The notes under the pieces: generated by a model | Databases searched by the model: none | Told to the model about the DNA's origin: nothing | What the model saw: only the letters and a program-made list of their open reading frames with translations | Shown: in pieces, positions 52,384 through 62,165 of the stretch | How the letters are laid out: each line of letters starts with the position of its first letter | Numbering within the stretch: the first letter of the stretch is position 1 | Program-made: the position numbers and the translations under genes | Assembly (NCBI RefSeq): GCF_002261355.1 | Contig: NZ_NEVU01000001.1 | Coordinates: forward strand, 62,001 to 126,000 | From: Bordetella genomosp. 12 | Lineage (GTDB): Bacteria; Pseudomonadota; Gammaproteobacteria; Burkholderiales; Burkholderiaceae_B | Reading direction: 5' to 3' | DNA length: 64,000 nucleotides

Positions 52384-54408
52384 TCACTGCGCGGGGTCGT
52401 CCAGCGCGATCAGCGCCACGCCCTCGGCAACCTGGTCGCCCAGCGCGTAGAAGACCTTGCTCACCACGCCGGCCGCGGGCGCGGCAATGGTGTGTTCCAT
52501 CTTCATGGCTTCCATGACCAGCAGCGCCTGGCCCTTGTCGACGCGGTCGCCGGCTTGCACCGCGATGGCGATGATCTTGCCCGGCATGGGGGCGGTCAGG
52601 CCGCCGCCATGCCCTTCCTGGCCTTCATCGACATAACGGTCGCGCCGCTCGAGCACGATCGTGGCGCCCTGGCGCAAGACATGCGCGCGCCCGCCGTGCA
52701 GAACCACATTGCCGCTCACGTCCTGGCCGCCGAGCGACAGCCGCAGATCATAGGCAAGTTCGGGATTGGCGCTCGGATGCGCGCGCCATTGCAGCGCGTG
52801 GGTGTTGCCATCGACGGTCAGAGACCAGCCGGCGGCGTCGCGGGTGAATTCGGCCTCGCGCGTCTGTCCCTGGTCATCCCAAGGCAGCACACGCCGGTAG
52901 CGTCCGCTCAGACGCCAGCCATCGCGCGCGGCCCAGGGGTCGGGCGCCTGCGTACCGCGCAGCGTGTCGCTGGACAGACCTTCCTGGACCAGCACCGCCA
53001 CGCTGGCCAGCGCCAGCGATTCCAGGCTTGCGGGCTGGGCATCAGGCAGCAGCGTGGCACGCCGGCGTTCGATCAGGCCCGTGTCCAGATCGGCCTGGGC
53101 GAAGGCGGCGTCCTGCATGAGCCGGGTGAGAAAGGCCACATTGGTCTGCACGCCCACGGCCTGCGTTTGGGCCAGCGCCTGCACCATGCGCGCGCGGGCC
53201 TGATCCCGGTCCGCGCCCCGCACGATCAGTTTGGCGATCATGGGGTCGTAGAACGGCGTGATGGTGTCGCCCATGCGCACGCCGCCGTCGACACGGATGT
53301 CGCCGTTGGCAAAGGCGGTGTGCGGCGGCAGCGCCAGGTAGTTGAGCGTGCCGATGGAGGGCAGAAAGCCCTTCTCCGGGTTTTCGGCATAGATGCGCGC
53401 TTCGATGGCATGGCCCTCGATGCGCAGGGCCTGCTGGGTCAGCGGCAGGGGCTCGCCGGCGGCCACGCGCAATTGCCATTCGACCAGATCCAGCCCGGTG
53501 ATCATTTCGGTGACCGGGTGCTCGACTTGCAGCCGGGTATTCATTTCCATGAAGTAAAAGCGCCCGTCCGGCTCGACGATGAACTCCACCGTGCCCGCCC
53601 CCACATAGCCCACGGCCTTGGCCGCGGCGACCGCAGCCTGCCCCATGGCCTGGCGGCGCTCGGGCGTCATGCCGGGAGCCGGGGCTTCCTCGATGACTTT
53701 CTGGTGGCGCCGCTGTACGGAGCAGTCGCGCTCGAACAGATAGACACATTGTCCGTGGCTGTCGGCAAAGACCTGGATCTCGATGTGGCGCGGCTTTTGC
53801 AGATAGCGCTCGATGAGGACGCGGTCGTCGCCGAAGCTGGCGCGCGCCTCGCGCTGGCAGGACGCCAGCGCATCGAGGAAGGCGCCGCTGGACTCCACGA
53901 CGCGCATGCCTTTGCCTCCGCCGCCGGCGCTGGCCTTGATGAGCACGGGATAGCCGATGCCGTCGGCCTGTTGGCGCAGGAATTCCGGATCCTGGTTGTC
54001 GCCGTGATAACCCGGCACCAGGGGCACGCCGGCGCGCTCCATCAAGGCCTTGGCGGCCGACTTGCTGCCCATGGCGGCAATGGCCGAGGCCGGCGGGCCG
54101 ACAAAGGTAATGCCGGTGTCGCTGGCGGCCTGCGCGAAGGCTTCGTTCTCGGAGAGAAAGCCATAGCCGGGATGAATGGCCTGCGCGCCGCTGGCCAGCG
54201 CGGCCTGCAGGATGGCGTCGGCGCGCAGATAACTGGCGCGCGGTTCGGCGCCGCCGATATGTACGGCGGCGTCGCAGGCGGCGACATGGCGCGCCTGCGC
54301 GTCGGCATCCGAATAGACCGCGATGGTGCGCAGGCCCAGTCGGCGAGCGGTGGCGGCGACGCGGCAGGCAATCTCGCCGCGATTGGCAATCAAGAGCGTG
54401 GTGAACAC
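52384..54408 (-). CDS. mccA: methylcrotonyl-CoA carboxylase, biotin carboxylase/BCCP subunit
   Basis: This alpha subunit (674 residues) carries biotin and carboxylates it with ATP and bicarbonate; with the beta subunit it converts 3-methylcrotonyl-CoA to methylglutaconyl-CoA in leucine breakdown (also called liuD). It has the biotin-carboxylase domain (MFTTLLIANRGEIACRV, ATP-grasp ASAGGGGKGMR, EMNTRLQVEHPVTE), then a linker/BT domain. The biotinyl domain carries Lys in VMEAMKMEH near residue 637. It starts at GTG with AAGGAG seven bases upstream, 25 bases after the mccB stop. Substrate assignment relies on the neighbouring isovaleryl-CoA dehydrogenase and LiuR. Confidence 0.92.
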   Translation of the reverse strand: MFTTLLIANRGEIACRVAATARRLGLRTIAVYSDADAQARHVAACDAAVHIGGAEPRASYLRADAILQAALASGAQAIHPGYGFLSENEAFAQAASDTGITFVGPPASAIAAMGSKSAAKALMERAGVPLVPGYHGDNQDPEFLRQQADGIGYPVLIKASAGGGGKGMRVVESSGAFLDALASCQREARASFGDDRVLIERYLQKPRHIEIQVFADSHGQCVYLFERDCSVQRRHQKVIEEAPAPGMTPERRQAMGQAAVAAAKAVGYVGAGTVEFIVEPDGRFYFMEMNTRLQVEHPVTEMITGLDLVEWQLRVAAGEPLPLTQQALRIEGHAIEARIYAENPEKGFLPSIGTLNYLALPPHTAFANGDIRVDGGVRMGDTITPFYDPMIAKLIVRGADRDQARARMVQALAQTQAVGVQTNVAFLTRLMQDAAFAQADLDTGLIERRRATLLPDAQPASLESLALASVAVLVQEGLSSDTLRGTQAPDPWAARDGWRLSGRYRRVLPWDDQGQTREAEFTRDAAGWSLTVDGNTHALQWRAHPSANPELAYDLRLSLGGQDVSGNVVLHGGRAHVLRQGATIVLERRDRYVDEGQEGHGGGLTAPMPGKIIAIAVQAGDRVDKGQALLVMEAMKMEHTIAAPAAGVVSKVFYALGDQVAEGVALIALDDPAQ

Positions 54409-54433
54409 GAGCGACTCCTTGGCGCGGCGTGGC

Positions 54434-56041
<1,608 letters not shown>

Positions 56042-56123
56042 GGCCGTCCTGGCTTGGTGTGGGATAGGGGCGCGCCCGTCAGGCGCGAATTGTCTCGATG
56101 GCCGTGTGCCGGCCTGTTATGAC

Positions 56124-56152
56124 AACGGCCGGGCCAGGCAGGCCCGGCCGTT
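56124..56152 (-). terminator. strong hairpin between the thiolase and mccB genes
   Basis: A perfect 12-bp stem (AACGGCCGGGCC / GGCCCGGCCGTT) with a five-base loop lies 6 bases after the thiolase stop. No T tract follows on the minus strand, so partial or Rho-assisted termination, or mRNA stabilisation, is likely. Confidence 0.55.
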
Positions 56153-56158
56153 GGCCGA

Positions 56159-57340
56159 TCAGAGCATTTCGATGGCCATGGCGACGGCTTCGCCGCCGCC
56201 GATGCACAGCGTGGCCACGCCTTTCTTGCCGCCCTTCTGACGCAGCGCGCCGATGAGGGTGGCCATCAGGCGGGCACCGGACGCGCCGATGGGGTGGCCC
56301 AGGGCGGTCGCGCCGCCATGGACGTTGACCTTGTCGCGCGGCAGATCGAAATCCTTCATGGCGGCCATGGTGACCACGGCAAAGGCTTCGTTGATCTCAT
56401 AGAGATCCACGTCGCTGGCTTTCCAGCCCGTCTTGGCGAACAGATTCTTCAACGCGCCGACCGGCGCTGTCGTGAACCATTGCGGTTCCTGCGAGTGCTG
56501 GGTGTGGGCGACGATGCGTGCCAGCGGCTTGAGACCCAGCTTCTGGGCCGTCGAGGCGCGCATCAGCACCATGGCGGCGGCGCCGTCGGAGATGGAGGAT
56601 GAGTTCGCGGCCGTGACCGTACCGTCTTTCTTGAAGGCCGGCTTGAGCGTGGGGATCTTCTCGGGCATGGCTTTGGACGGCGCTTCGTCGGTGTCGATCA
56701 CGGTGTCGCCCTTGCGGCCGGCCACGGTGACGGGAGTAATCTCCCACTTGAAGCTGCCGTCTTCGCTGGCCGCACGCGCGCGGCGCAGCGATTCCAGCGC
56801 GAAGGCATCCTGGTCTTCGCGGCTGAAGCTGTACTTGCTGGCGCAATCTTCGGCAAACACGCCCATGGCTTTGCCGCGGTCGTAGGCGTCTTCCAGGCCG
56901 TCGAGGGCCATGTGGTCGTAGACGGTGCTGTGGCCGTAGCGGTAACCCTGGCGGCCCTTGAGCAGCAGATACGGGGCATTGCTCATGCTCTCCTGACCGC
57001 CGGCGACCACGACGTCGGCCGTGCCGGCCAGCAGCAGGTCGTGGCCGAACATGGCTGCCTTCAGGCCCGAACCGCACACTTTGTGAATCGTGGTGCAGCT
57101 CACACCCAGCGGCAGGCCCGCGCCCAGCGCGGCCTGGCGCGCGGGCGCCTGGCCTTGCCCGGCTTGCAGCACGTTGCCCATGATGACTTCATTGACTTGA
57201 TCCGGCTTGATGCCGGCGCGCTCGACAGCGGCCTTGATGGCGATGGCGCCCAGTTCGTGGGCGGACAGGCCGGACAGGCTGCCCATCATGCCGCCCATGG
57301 GCGTGCGGGCAACGGAAACGATGACGATAGGGTCGGACAT
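56159..57340 (-). CDS. acetyl-CoA C-acetyltransferase (thiolase)
   Basis: This thiolase (393 residues) cleaves acetoacetyl-CoA to two acetyl-CoA, the end of leucine/acetoacetate breakdown, or runs in reverse. The active-site residues are all visible: nucleophile Cys89 in TTIHKVCGSGLKA, His349 in ATALGHPIGASGARL and Cys379 in VATLCIGGGEA. The ATG at 57340 is preferred over a GTG one codon upstream because AGGAG is better spaced. It lies between isovaleryl-CoA dehydrogenase and the mcc genes, with GC-rich hairpins on both sides, so it may be differentially expressed within the cluster. Confidence 0.92.
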   Translation of the reverse strand: MSDPIVIVSVARTPMGGMMGSLSGLSAHELGAIAIKAAVERAGIKPDQVNEVIMGNVLQAGQGQAPARQAALGAGLPLGVSCTTIHKVCGSGLKAAMFGHDLLLAGTADVVVAGGQESMSNAPYLLLKGRQGYRYGHSTVYDHMALDGLEDAYDRGKAMGVFAEDCASKYSFSREDQDAFALESLRRARAASEDGSFKWEITPVTVAGRKGDTVIDTDEAPSKAMPEKIPTLKPAFKKDGTVTAANSSSISDGAAAMVLMRASTAQKLGLKPLARIVAHTQHSQEPQWFTTAPVGALKNLFAKTGWKASDVDLYEINEAFAVVTMAAMKDFDLPRDKVNVHGGATALGHPIGASGARLMATLIGALRQKGGKKGVATLCIGGGEAVAMAIEML

Positions 57341-57373
57341 CACTTGCTCCTTTAAATCGGGACAGGGCTACGC

Positions 57374-57392
57374 GGCCCGGCTTTGCCGGGCC
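57374..57392 (-). other. intercistronic hairpin upstream of the thiolase gene
   Basis: GGCCCGGC-TTT-GCCGGGCC, flanked by a further GACAGGGC/CCCTGTC pair, lies 34 bases before the thiolase ATG. Its role is not known. Confidence 0.4.
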
Positions 57393-57420
57393 CTGTCGGT
57401 ATCGTAAAAGAAAAGCGGCC

Positions 57421-57456
57421 CGCGTCCAGCGCTTGCCTGGCCGCGCGCTGGACGCG
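57421..57456 (-). terminator. intercistronic hairpin downstream of the isovaleryl-CoA dehydrogenase gene
   Basis: A perfect 12-bp stem (CGCGTCCAGCGC / GCGCTGGACGCG) with a 12-base loop lies 48 bases after the liuA stop, without a T tract. Confidence 0.45.
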
Positions 57457-57503
57457 CTTGCGGCAGATCAGGACCTTGGCGCATGGGGGGCCACCGGGGC
57501 GGA

Positions 57504-58682
57504 TCAGGCGGTTTCGTTGAACAGTTCACGCCCGATCAGCATGCGCCGGATTTCGCTCGTGCCGGCGCCGATTTCATAGAGTTTGGCGTCGCGCCACAGG
57601 CGGCCGACCGGATACTCGTTGATGTAACCATTGCCGCCGAGCAGCTGGATGCCTTCGCCGGCCATCCAGGTGGCGCGCTCGGCCGTGTACAGAATGAGGG
57701 CGGCGCAGTCCTTGCGTACCTGGCGCACGTGTTCGCGGCCCAGGCGGTCGAGATTTTTGCCCACGGTGTAGCAGAAGGCCCGGCTAGCCTGCAGCGTGGT
57801 GTACATATCGGCCATCTTGCCCTGGATGAGCTGAAATTCGCCGATGGCCTGGCCGAACTGCTTGCGGTCGTGGACATAGGGCACGGCCACGTCCATGACG
57901 GCCTGCATGATGCCCAGGGGGCCGCCCGACAGCACCGCACGCTCGTAGTCCAGCCCGCTCATGAGCACTTTGACGCCGCCATTGAGCTGGCCCAGGATGT
58001 TTTCTTCGGGGACTTCGCAATCCTGGAACACCAGCTCGCCGGTATGGCTGCCGCGCATGCCGAGTTTGTCCAGTTTCTGGGCCACCGAGAAGCCCTTGAA
58101 GCTTTTTTCGACCAGAAAGGCCGTAATGCCGCGCTGATGCGCCTGCGGATCGGTTTTGGCATAAACCACCAGCGTGTCGGCGTCCGGGCCATTGGTGATC
58201 CACATTTTGTTGCCGTTCAGCACGTAGCGGTCGCCTTTTTTCTCGGCGCGCAGACGCATGCTCACGACATCCGAGCCGGCACCGGGCTCACTCATGGCCA
58301 AGGCGCCGACATGCTCGCCCGAGATCAGTTTGGGCAGATAGCGCGCCTTTTGCGCATCCGTGCCATTGCGATAGATCTGGTTGACGCACAGGTTCGAGTG
58401 CGCGCCGTACGATAGGCCCACCGAGGCGCTGGCGCGGGTGATTTCTTCCATCACCACCATGTGGGCCAGATAGCCCAGGCTCGTGCCGCCATACTCCTCG
58501 CTCACGGTCATGCCCAGCACGCCGAGTTCGCCGAATTTGCGCCAGAGATCCATGGGGAATTGATCGTCGCGGTCGATCTCACCGGCACGGGGCGCGATTT
58601 CACTCAGGGCGAAACTGCGCACGGCATCGCGCAGCATCTCCAGATCTTCACCCAGATCGAAGTTCAGGCCAGGAATGTTCAT
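57504..58682 (-). CDS. liuA: isovaleryl-CoA dehydrogenase
   Basis: This FAD enzyme (392 residues) oxidises isovaleryl-CoA to 3-methylcrotonyl-CoA, the second committed step of leucine breakdown. Acyl-CoA dehydrogenase motifs are present: [32 protein letters not shown] for [14 protein letters not shown], and [20 protein letters not shown]. The catalytic base is Glu247 in [14 protein letters not shown], the isovaleryl-CoA dehydrogenase position rather than the C-terminal one of other family members. It is the first gene on the minus strand from the LiuR-type operator region, with GGAGA before the ATG. Confidence 0.94.
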   Translation of the reverse strand: MNIPGLNFDLGEDLEMLRDAVRSFALSEIAPRAGEIDRDDQFPMDLWRKFGELGVLGMTVSEEYGGTSLGYLAHMVVMEEITRASASVGLSYGAHSNLCVNQIYRNGTDAQKARYLPKLISGEHVGALAMSEPGAGSDVVSMRLRAEKKGDRYVLNGNKMWITNGPDADTLVVYAKTDPQAHQRGITAFLVEKSFKGFSVAQKLDKLGMRGSHTGELVFQDCEVPEENILGQLNGGVKVLMSGLDYERAVLSGGPLGIMQAVMDVAVPYVHDRKQFGQAIGEFQLIQGKMADMYTTLQASRAFCYTVGKNLDRLGREHVRQVRKDCAALILYTAERATWMAGEGIQLLGGNGYINEYPVGRLWRDAKLYEIGAGTSEIRRMLIGRELFNETA

Positions 58683-58758
58683 CGATGTCTCCGTGATAGT
58701 GAGTGCTCGCCTCGTTGCGGCTGCCTGGGCAGTGAGGACGGATGGCGCAGCGCAAATA

Positions 58759-58779
58759 TTACGTTTACGTAAACGTAAA
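58759..58779. promoter_or_regulatory. LiuR-type operator upstream of liuA (and the Bug receptor)
   Basis: TTACGTTTACGTAAACGTAA is a perfect 20-base palindrome at 58759-58778, 77 bases before the liuA ATG and 111 before the divergent Bug ATG. It contains GTTTACGTAAACGTAAA (58763-58779), identical to a second copy at 60262-60278 beside liuR. Binding by LiuR is inferred from the known type of MerR site and from this exact duplication. Confidence 0.8.
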
Positions 58780-58889
58780 GTTCAGTCGGGTTTTCCCTAG
58801 GCGGCGCGGCCGCGCCGTCACGGCCAGACGCGAGGAGCGGCGCGTAAGATGGCCTGACAGCAGGCTGCGGCAACGACAAGGGGAAAGCA

Positions 58890-59861
58890 ATGACAGCAAT
58901 GCGCAGCATGGCCGCCTGGCTGTTGAGCGGCTGCGCCGTGGCCGGCGTGGCGCAGGCGCAGGATTGGCCCGGCGGCAAGGCGGTGACCCTGGTGGTGCCA
59001 TATACCGCCGGCGGCAGCGCCGATGCGCTGGGCCGCCGGTTGGGCGACGTATTGCGCCACGGCTCGGGCGTGGCCGTGGTCATCGAGAACAAGCCGGGCG
59101 CCGGGGCCGGCCTGGGCACCGATCAGGTGGCGCGCGCGCCAGCCGATGGCGCGACCTTGCTGCTGGCCGCGACCAGTCCGCTGACGATTCTGCCCCACAT
59201 GCGCCGGCTCAGCTACGACCCGATGAGAGATCTCGTGCCTCTGGCCAGCGTGGCCGTGGCGCCGGTGGCCATCGTGGCCACCCGGTCCTTGCGGGTCGAT
59301 GATTTTGCCCAGCTCGTCGATTTCGCGCGCCGGCATCCCGATACCGTGCGCTTCGGCACACCGGGCGCGGGCACCGTGGCGCACATGGGCATGGCCGCGC
59401 TGATGGCGGCAACCGGCGCGCAGATGACGCACGTGCCCTATCGCGGCAATAGCCAGGCATTGACCGATGGCCTGGCCGGCACCGTGGAGCTGCTGGTGGT
59501 CAACAGCGATACGGTGCTGCCGCATGTGGCCAGCGGCGCGCTCAAGCCCCTGGCGGTCATGGCGCCCGCGCGCCTGGCGGTCTGGCCGCAGGTGCCCACG
59601 CTGGCCGAGCTCGAGCTGCCGCAGGCGCAGTACTACTCCAATTTTGGGGTGTTCGCGCCGGCAGGCATGCCCGCCGGGATGATGCACAGCCTGCAGGCCG
59701 CGTTGCAGCGCGCGCTGGCCGATCCCGAGTACCAGGATCTGCTGGCCAAATCCTATCTGCAGCCGGGCACCGGGGTGGGGTCGGCCTTCGCCAGGCAGGT
59801 GCGCGAGGAGTATGCCGCCAACCGCGGGATCATCGAGGCCAACGGTATCAAAGCCGAGTAA
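58890..59861 (+). CDS. Bug/TctC-family periplasmic binding protein in the leucine-catabolism region
   Basis: This 323-residue periplasmic receptor has a signal peptide (about 1-23, cleaved near AQAQ). The Bug core is VTLVVPYTAGGSADALGRRL, ENKPGAGAGLGTDQVA, FGTPGAGTVAHMGMAAL, VPYRGNSQALTDGLAG and PTLAELELPQ. It lies divergent from liuA across the LiuR-type operator and ends 6 bases before the liuR stop on the other strand. The likely ligand is a leucine-derived or branched carboxylate such as isovalerate, but only context says so. AAGGGGA precedes the ATG. Confidence 0.92.
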   Translation: MTAMRSMAAWLLSGCAVAGVAQAQDWPGGKAVTLVVPYTAGGSADALGRRLGDVLRHGSGVAVVIENKPGAGAGLGTDQVARAPADGATLLLAATSPLTILPHMRRLSYDPMRDLVPLASVAVAPVAIVATRSLRVDDFAQLVDFARRHPDTVRFGTPGAGTVAHMGMAALMAATGAQMTHVPYRGNSQALTDGLAGTVELLVVNSDTVLPHVASGALKPLAVMAPARLAVWPQVPTLAELELPQAQYYSNFGVFAPAGMPAGMMHSLQAALQRALADPEYQDLLAKSYLQPGTGVGSAFARQVREEYAANRGIIEANGIKAE

Positions 59862-59867
59862 GGCGGC

Positions 59868-60248
59868 TCAGGCCTTGCTGGCCAGCAAGGTCAGGCATTG
59901 CTGTTCCTGGACGGCGATCTCCGCCAGAGTGTCTTCGATGTCGCGCCGCTGCTGCTCGAGCGTGGCGCGGTGCTGGGCCAGCACCGACAAGTACTGGCGC
60001 AATTGCGCGGCGTTGTCGCTCGGGCCGTCATACATGTCGATCAGGCTGCGGATCTCCGACAACTGCAGGCCCAGGCGCTTGCCGCGCAAGGCCAGCTTCA
60101 GGCGCGTGCGGTCGCGCGAGCCATAGATGCGGTTGCGGCCTTCGCGCTGCGGGCTGACGATGCCCTGATCCTCATAGAAGCGGATCGTGCGGGGCGTGAT
60201 GTCGAACTCGCGCGCGAGCTCGGAGATGGTCCAGGTTGACGAGGACAT
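59868..60248 (-). CDS. liuR: MerR-family regulator LiuR
   Basis: LiuR-type regulators repress branched-chain amino acid and isovalerate catabolism genes. This 126-residue protein has the MerR helix-turn-helix near residues 8-35 (ISELAREFDITPRTIRFYEDQG), the wing VSPQREGRNRIYGSRDRTRLK, and a coiled-coil dimerisation helix (about 80-120). It lacks metal-binding cysteines apart from one near the C-terminus, in line with a metabolite-responsive member. The operator at 60262-60278 lies 14 bases upstream of its ATG, in line with autoregulation. Confidence 0.9.
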   Translation of the reverse strand: MSSSTWTISELAREFDITPRTIRFYEDQGIVSPQREGRNRIYGSRDRTRLKLALRGKRLGLQLSEIRSLIDMYDGPSDNAAQLRQYLSVLAQHRATLEQQRRDIEDTLAEIAVQEQQCLTLLASKA

Positions 60249-60261
60249 GCGGTCTGTGGCA

Positions 60262-60278
60262 GTTTACGTAAACGTAAA
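60262..60278. promoter_or_regulatory. LiuR-type operator between liuR and the MBL hydrolase gene
   Basis: GTTTACGTAAACGTAAA is a 17-base exact copy of the site at 58763-58779; the inner GTTTACGTAAAC is a perfect palindrome. It lies 14 bases before liuR and 43 bases before the divergent MBL gene, so it can control both. Confidence 0.8.
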
Positions 60279-60320
60279 TTATGACGCCTTGACCCGGACG
60301 TCAAGCCTGCGAGACGAGAC

Positions 60321-61382
60321 ATGAATCCGAATGAGCAGAAGTTGCAATATCCCTGGGGCGACGTGCAACCCGAGCCCGCCAGGGCTCAGGAGGTGGCGCC
60401 GGGCGTGAAATGGCTGCGCATGCCCCTGCCCTTTGCGCTGGACCATATCAACCTCTGGCTGCTGCGCGACGAGATCGACGGCCGCCAGGGTTGGACCATC
60501 GTCGATTGCGGTATTTCGCGCGATGAGGTCAAGGCGCTCTGGGAGCAGGTGTTCGAGCAGGAGCTCGAAGGGCTGCCGGTATTGCGGGTGCTTGTCACGC
60601 ATATGCATCCGGATCACGTCGGCCTGGCCGATTGGCTCTGTCAGCGCTGGCAGGCGCCGCTGTGGATGAGCATGACCGATTACATGGTGGCTTCGCTGTG
60701 GTCCAGCCGCGCGGGCGGCAGCGGCGCCGGCGGCGCGGGCGCGGTGGCCCATTTTGCCCGTCATGGCCTGACCGATCCCGCCGCGCAGGAGCAGATCCGC
60801 CAACGGGCCGGCTACTACCCCAACCTGGTGCCGGGCATGCCCGCGCGTTTTACCCGCGTCATGGATGGCGATCTGATCCGCATCGGTGGCCATGATTGGC
60901 GCGCCATCGTCGGCTACGGCCATGCGCCCGAACATATGGCGTTTTTCTGCGCCGACCTCGATGTGTTGATTTCCGGCGATATGGTGTTGCCGCGTATCTC
61001 GACCAATATCAGTGTGTTCGACTACGAGCCGGACGCCAATCCCCTGCCGCTGTACCTGCGTTCGCTCAACGCCTATGTGGATCTGCCGCAGGACACGCTG
61101 GTGCTGCCTTCGCACGGCCGGCCGTTTCGCGGCTTGCATGAGCGCATCGCGCAGCAGCAGCAGCACCATGCCGAGCGCCTGGAGGAGGTCGTGCAGGCTT
61201 GCGCCCAGGCCCCGCAATCGACCACGGACATCGTGCCGGTGCTGTTTCGCCGCCAGCTGGATCTGCACCAGCTGACCTTCGCCATGGGCGAGGCGCTGGC
61301 GCATTTGCACGCGCTCTACTTCGAGGGCCGCCTGACGCGGGCAACGGATCCTGATGGCATCGTGCGGTTCCGCGCCGCCTGA
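60321..61382 (+). CDS. metallo-beta-lactamase fold hydrolase
   Basis: This 353-residue cytoplasmic MBL-fold protein has the zinc motif H94-M-H96-P-D98-H99 in LVTHMHPDHVGLADW. Further ligands are likely in GYGHAPEHMAFF, ISGDMVLPRIS and VLPSHGRPF. A C-terminal helical region (about 265-345) is extra. The substrate is unknown; CoA-thioester or ester hydrolysis would fit. It is divergent from liuR over an exact LiuR-type operator, so it probably belongs to the leucine/isovalerate regulon. The ATG at 60321 follows a purine-rich GAGACGAGAC. Confidence 0.87.
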   Translation: MNPNEQKLQYPWGDVQPEPARAQEVAPGVKWLRMPLPFALDHINLWLLRDEIDGRQGWTIVDCGISRDEVKALWEQVFEQELEGLPVLRVLVTHMHPDHVGLADWLCQRWQAPLWMSMTDYMVASLWSSRAGGSGAGGAGAVAHFARHGLTDPAAQEQIRQRAGYYPNLVPGMPARFTRVMDGDLIRIGGHDWRAIVGYGHAPEHMAFFCADLDVLISGDMVLPRISTNISVFDYEPDANPLPLYLRSLNAYVDLPQDTLVLPSHGRPFRGLHERIAQQQQHHAERLEEVVQACAQAPQSTTDIVPVLFRRQLDLHQLTFAMGEALAHLHALYFEGRLTRATDPDGIVRFRAA

Positions 61383-61397
61383 GGGCGCCGTCTGGCG

Positions 61398-62024
61398 CTA
61401 GCGGGTGGCCACGGCCAGCCGCAACGCCAGACCGATGAACACCAGGCCGGCGACGCGATTGAGCCAGCGCTGCGCGGTGGCCGAGCGTTGCAGTAATTGC
61501 CCGAAGGCGCCCGAAAACACCGCGATGGCACCGAAGATCAGCAGCGTGGCCGCCATGAAGACCGCGCCCAATTCGACGATCTGCACGGCCATCGGCCCGG
61601 CTTCGGCGCGGGTGAATTGCGGCAGGAAGGCAAAGAAGAACAGCAGCACCTTGGGGTTGGTGAGATTCATGATGATGCCGCGCCGGTACAGCGCGCCCGC
61701 GCCCAATGCGGCGGGCCGTTCGGCCTGGCCCGGTCCGATGGGCGCGCGCAGAATCTGCCAGGCCAGATAGAGCAGATAGGCCGCGCCCGCCAGCTTCAGC
61801 GCCAGGAAGGCCGTGGGCGAAGCGGCGAATAGCGCGGCCAGCCCGAAGGCCACGGCGGCGGTGTGGCCCAGCAGCCCGGTGCACAGGCCCAGCACCACCA
61901 GAAAGCCTGCCTTGCGGCCCCAGAGGGCAGACTGCATCAGCACGAACAGATTGTCCGGCCCCGGCGTGAGGGCCAACAGCACGGCGATGCCGAAAAACGC
62001 CAGCAAGGTATCGATGGGCAGCAT
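61398..62024 (-). CDS. LysE/RhtB-family amino-acid exporter
   Basis: This 208-residue inner-membrane transporter has six predicted helices. Signature segments: LLALTPGPDNLFVLMQSALWGRKAGF at the N-terminus, AVAFGLAALFAASPTAFLALKLAGAAYLLYLAWQ, and the cytoplasmic FRRGIIMNLTNPKVLLFFFAFLPQF block (here LYRRGIIMNLTNPK). The substrate may be threonine, homoserine or a related amino acid. The ATG at 62024 gives the standard family start; upstream in-frame ATGs would add up to 28 residues. It is divergent from metC. Confidence 0.9.
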   Translation of the reverse strand: MLPIDTLLAFFGIAVLLALTPGPDNLFVLMQSALWGRKAGFLVVLGLCTGLLGHTAAVAFGLAALFAASPTAFLALKLAGAAYLLYLAWQILRAPIGPGQAERPAALGAGALYRRGIIMNLTNPKVLLFFFAFLPQFTRAEAGPMAVQIVELGAVFMAATLLIFGAIAVFSGAFGQLLQRSATAQRWLNRVAGLVFIGLALRLAVATR

Positions 62025-62165
62025 GTCAGGGGGTGCCAAAAGGGAAGGCGCATCCGGGTGCGCTTTGCGCATCATAGGCCAGCTTGCCTTTGGGTAATAT
62101 CGATCCAACCGGCGGGCGGATCCGCGCCTGCTACCCTGTCACTCTTTCCTTACTTCGCCGCCGCC

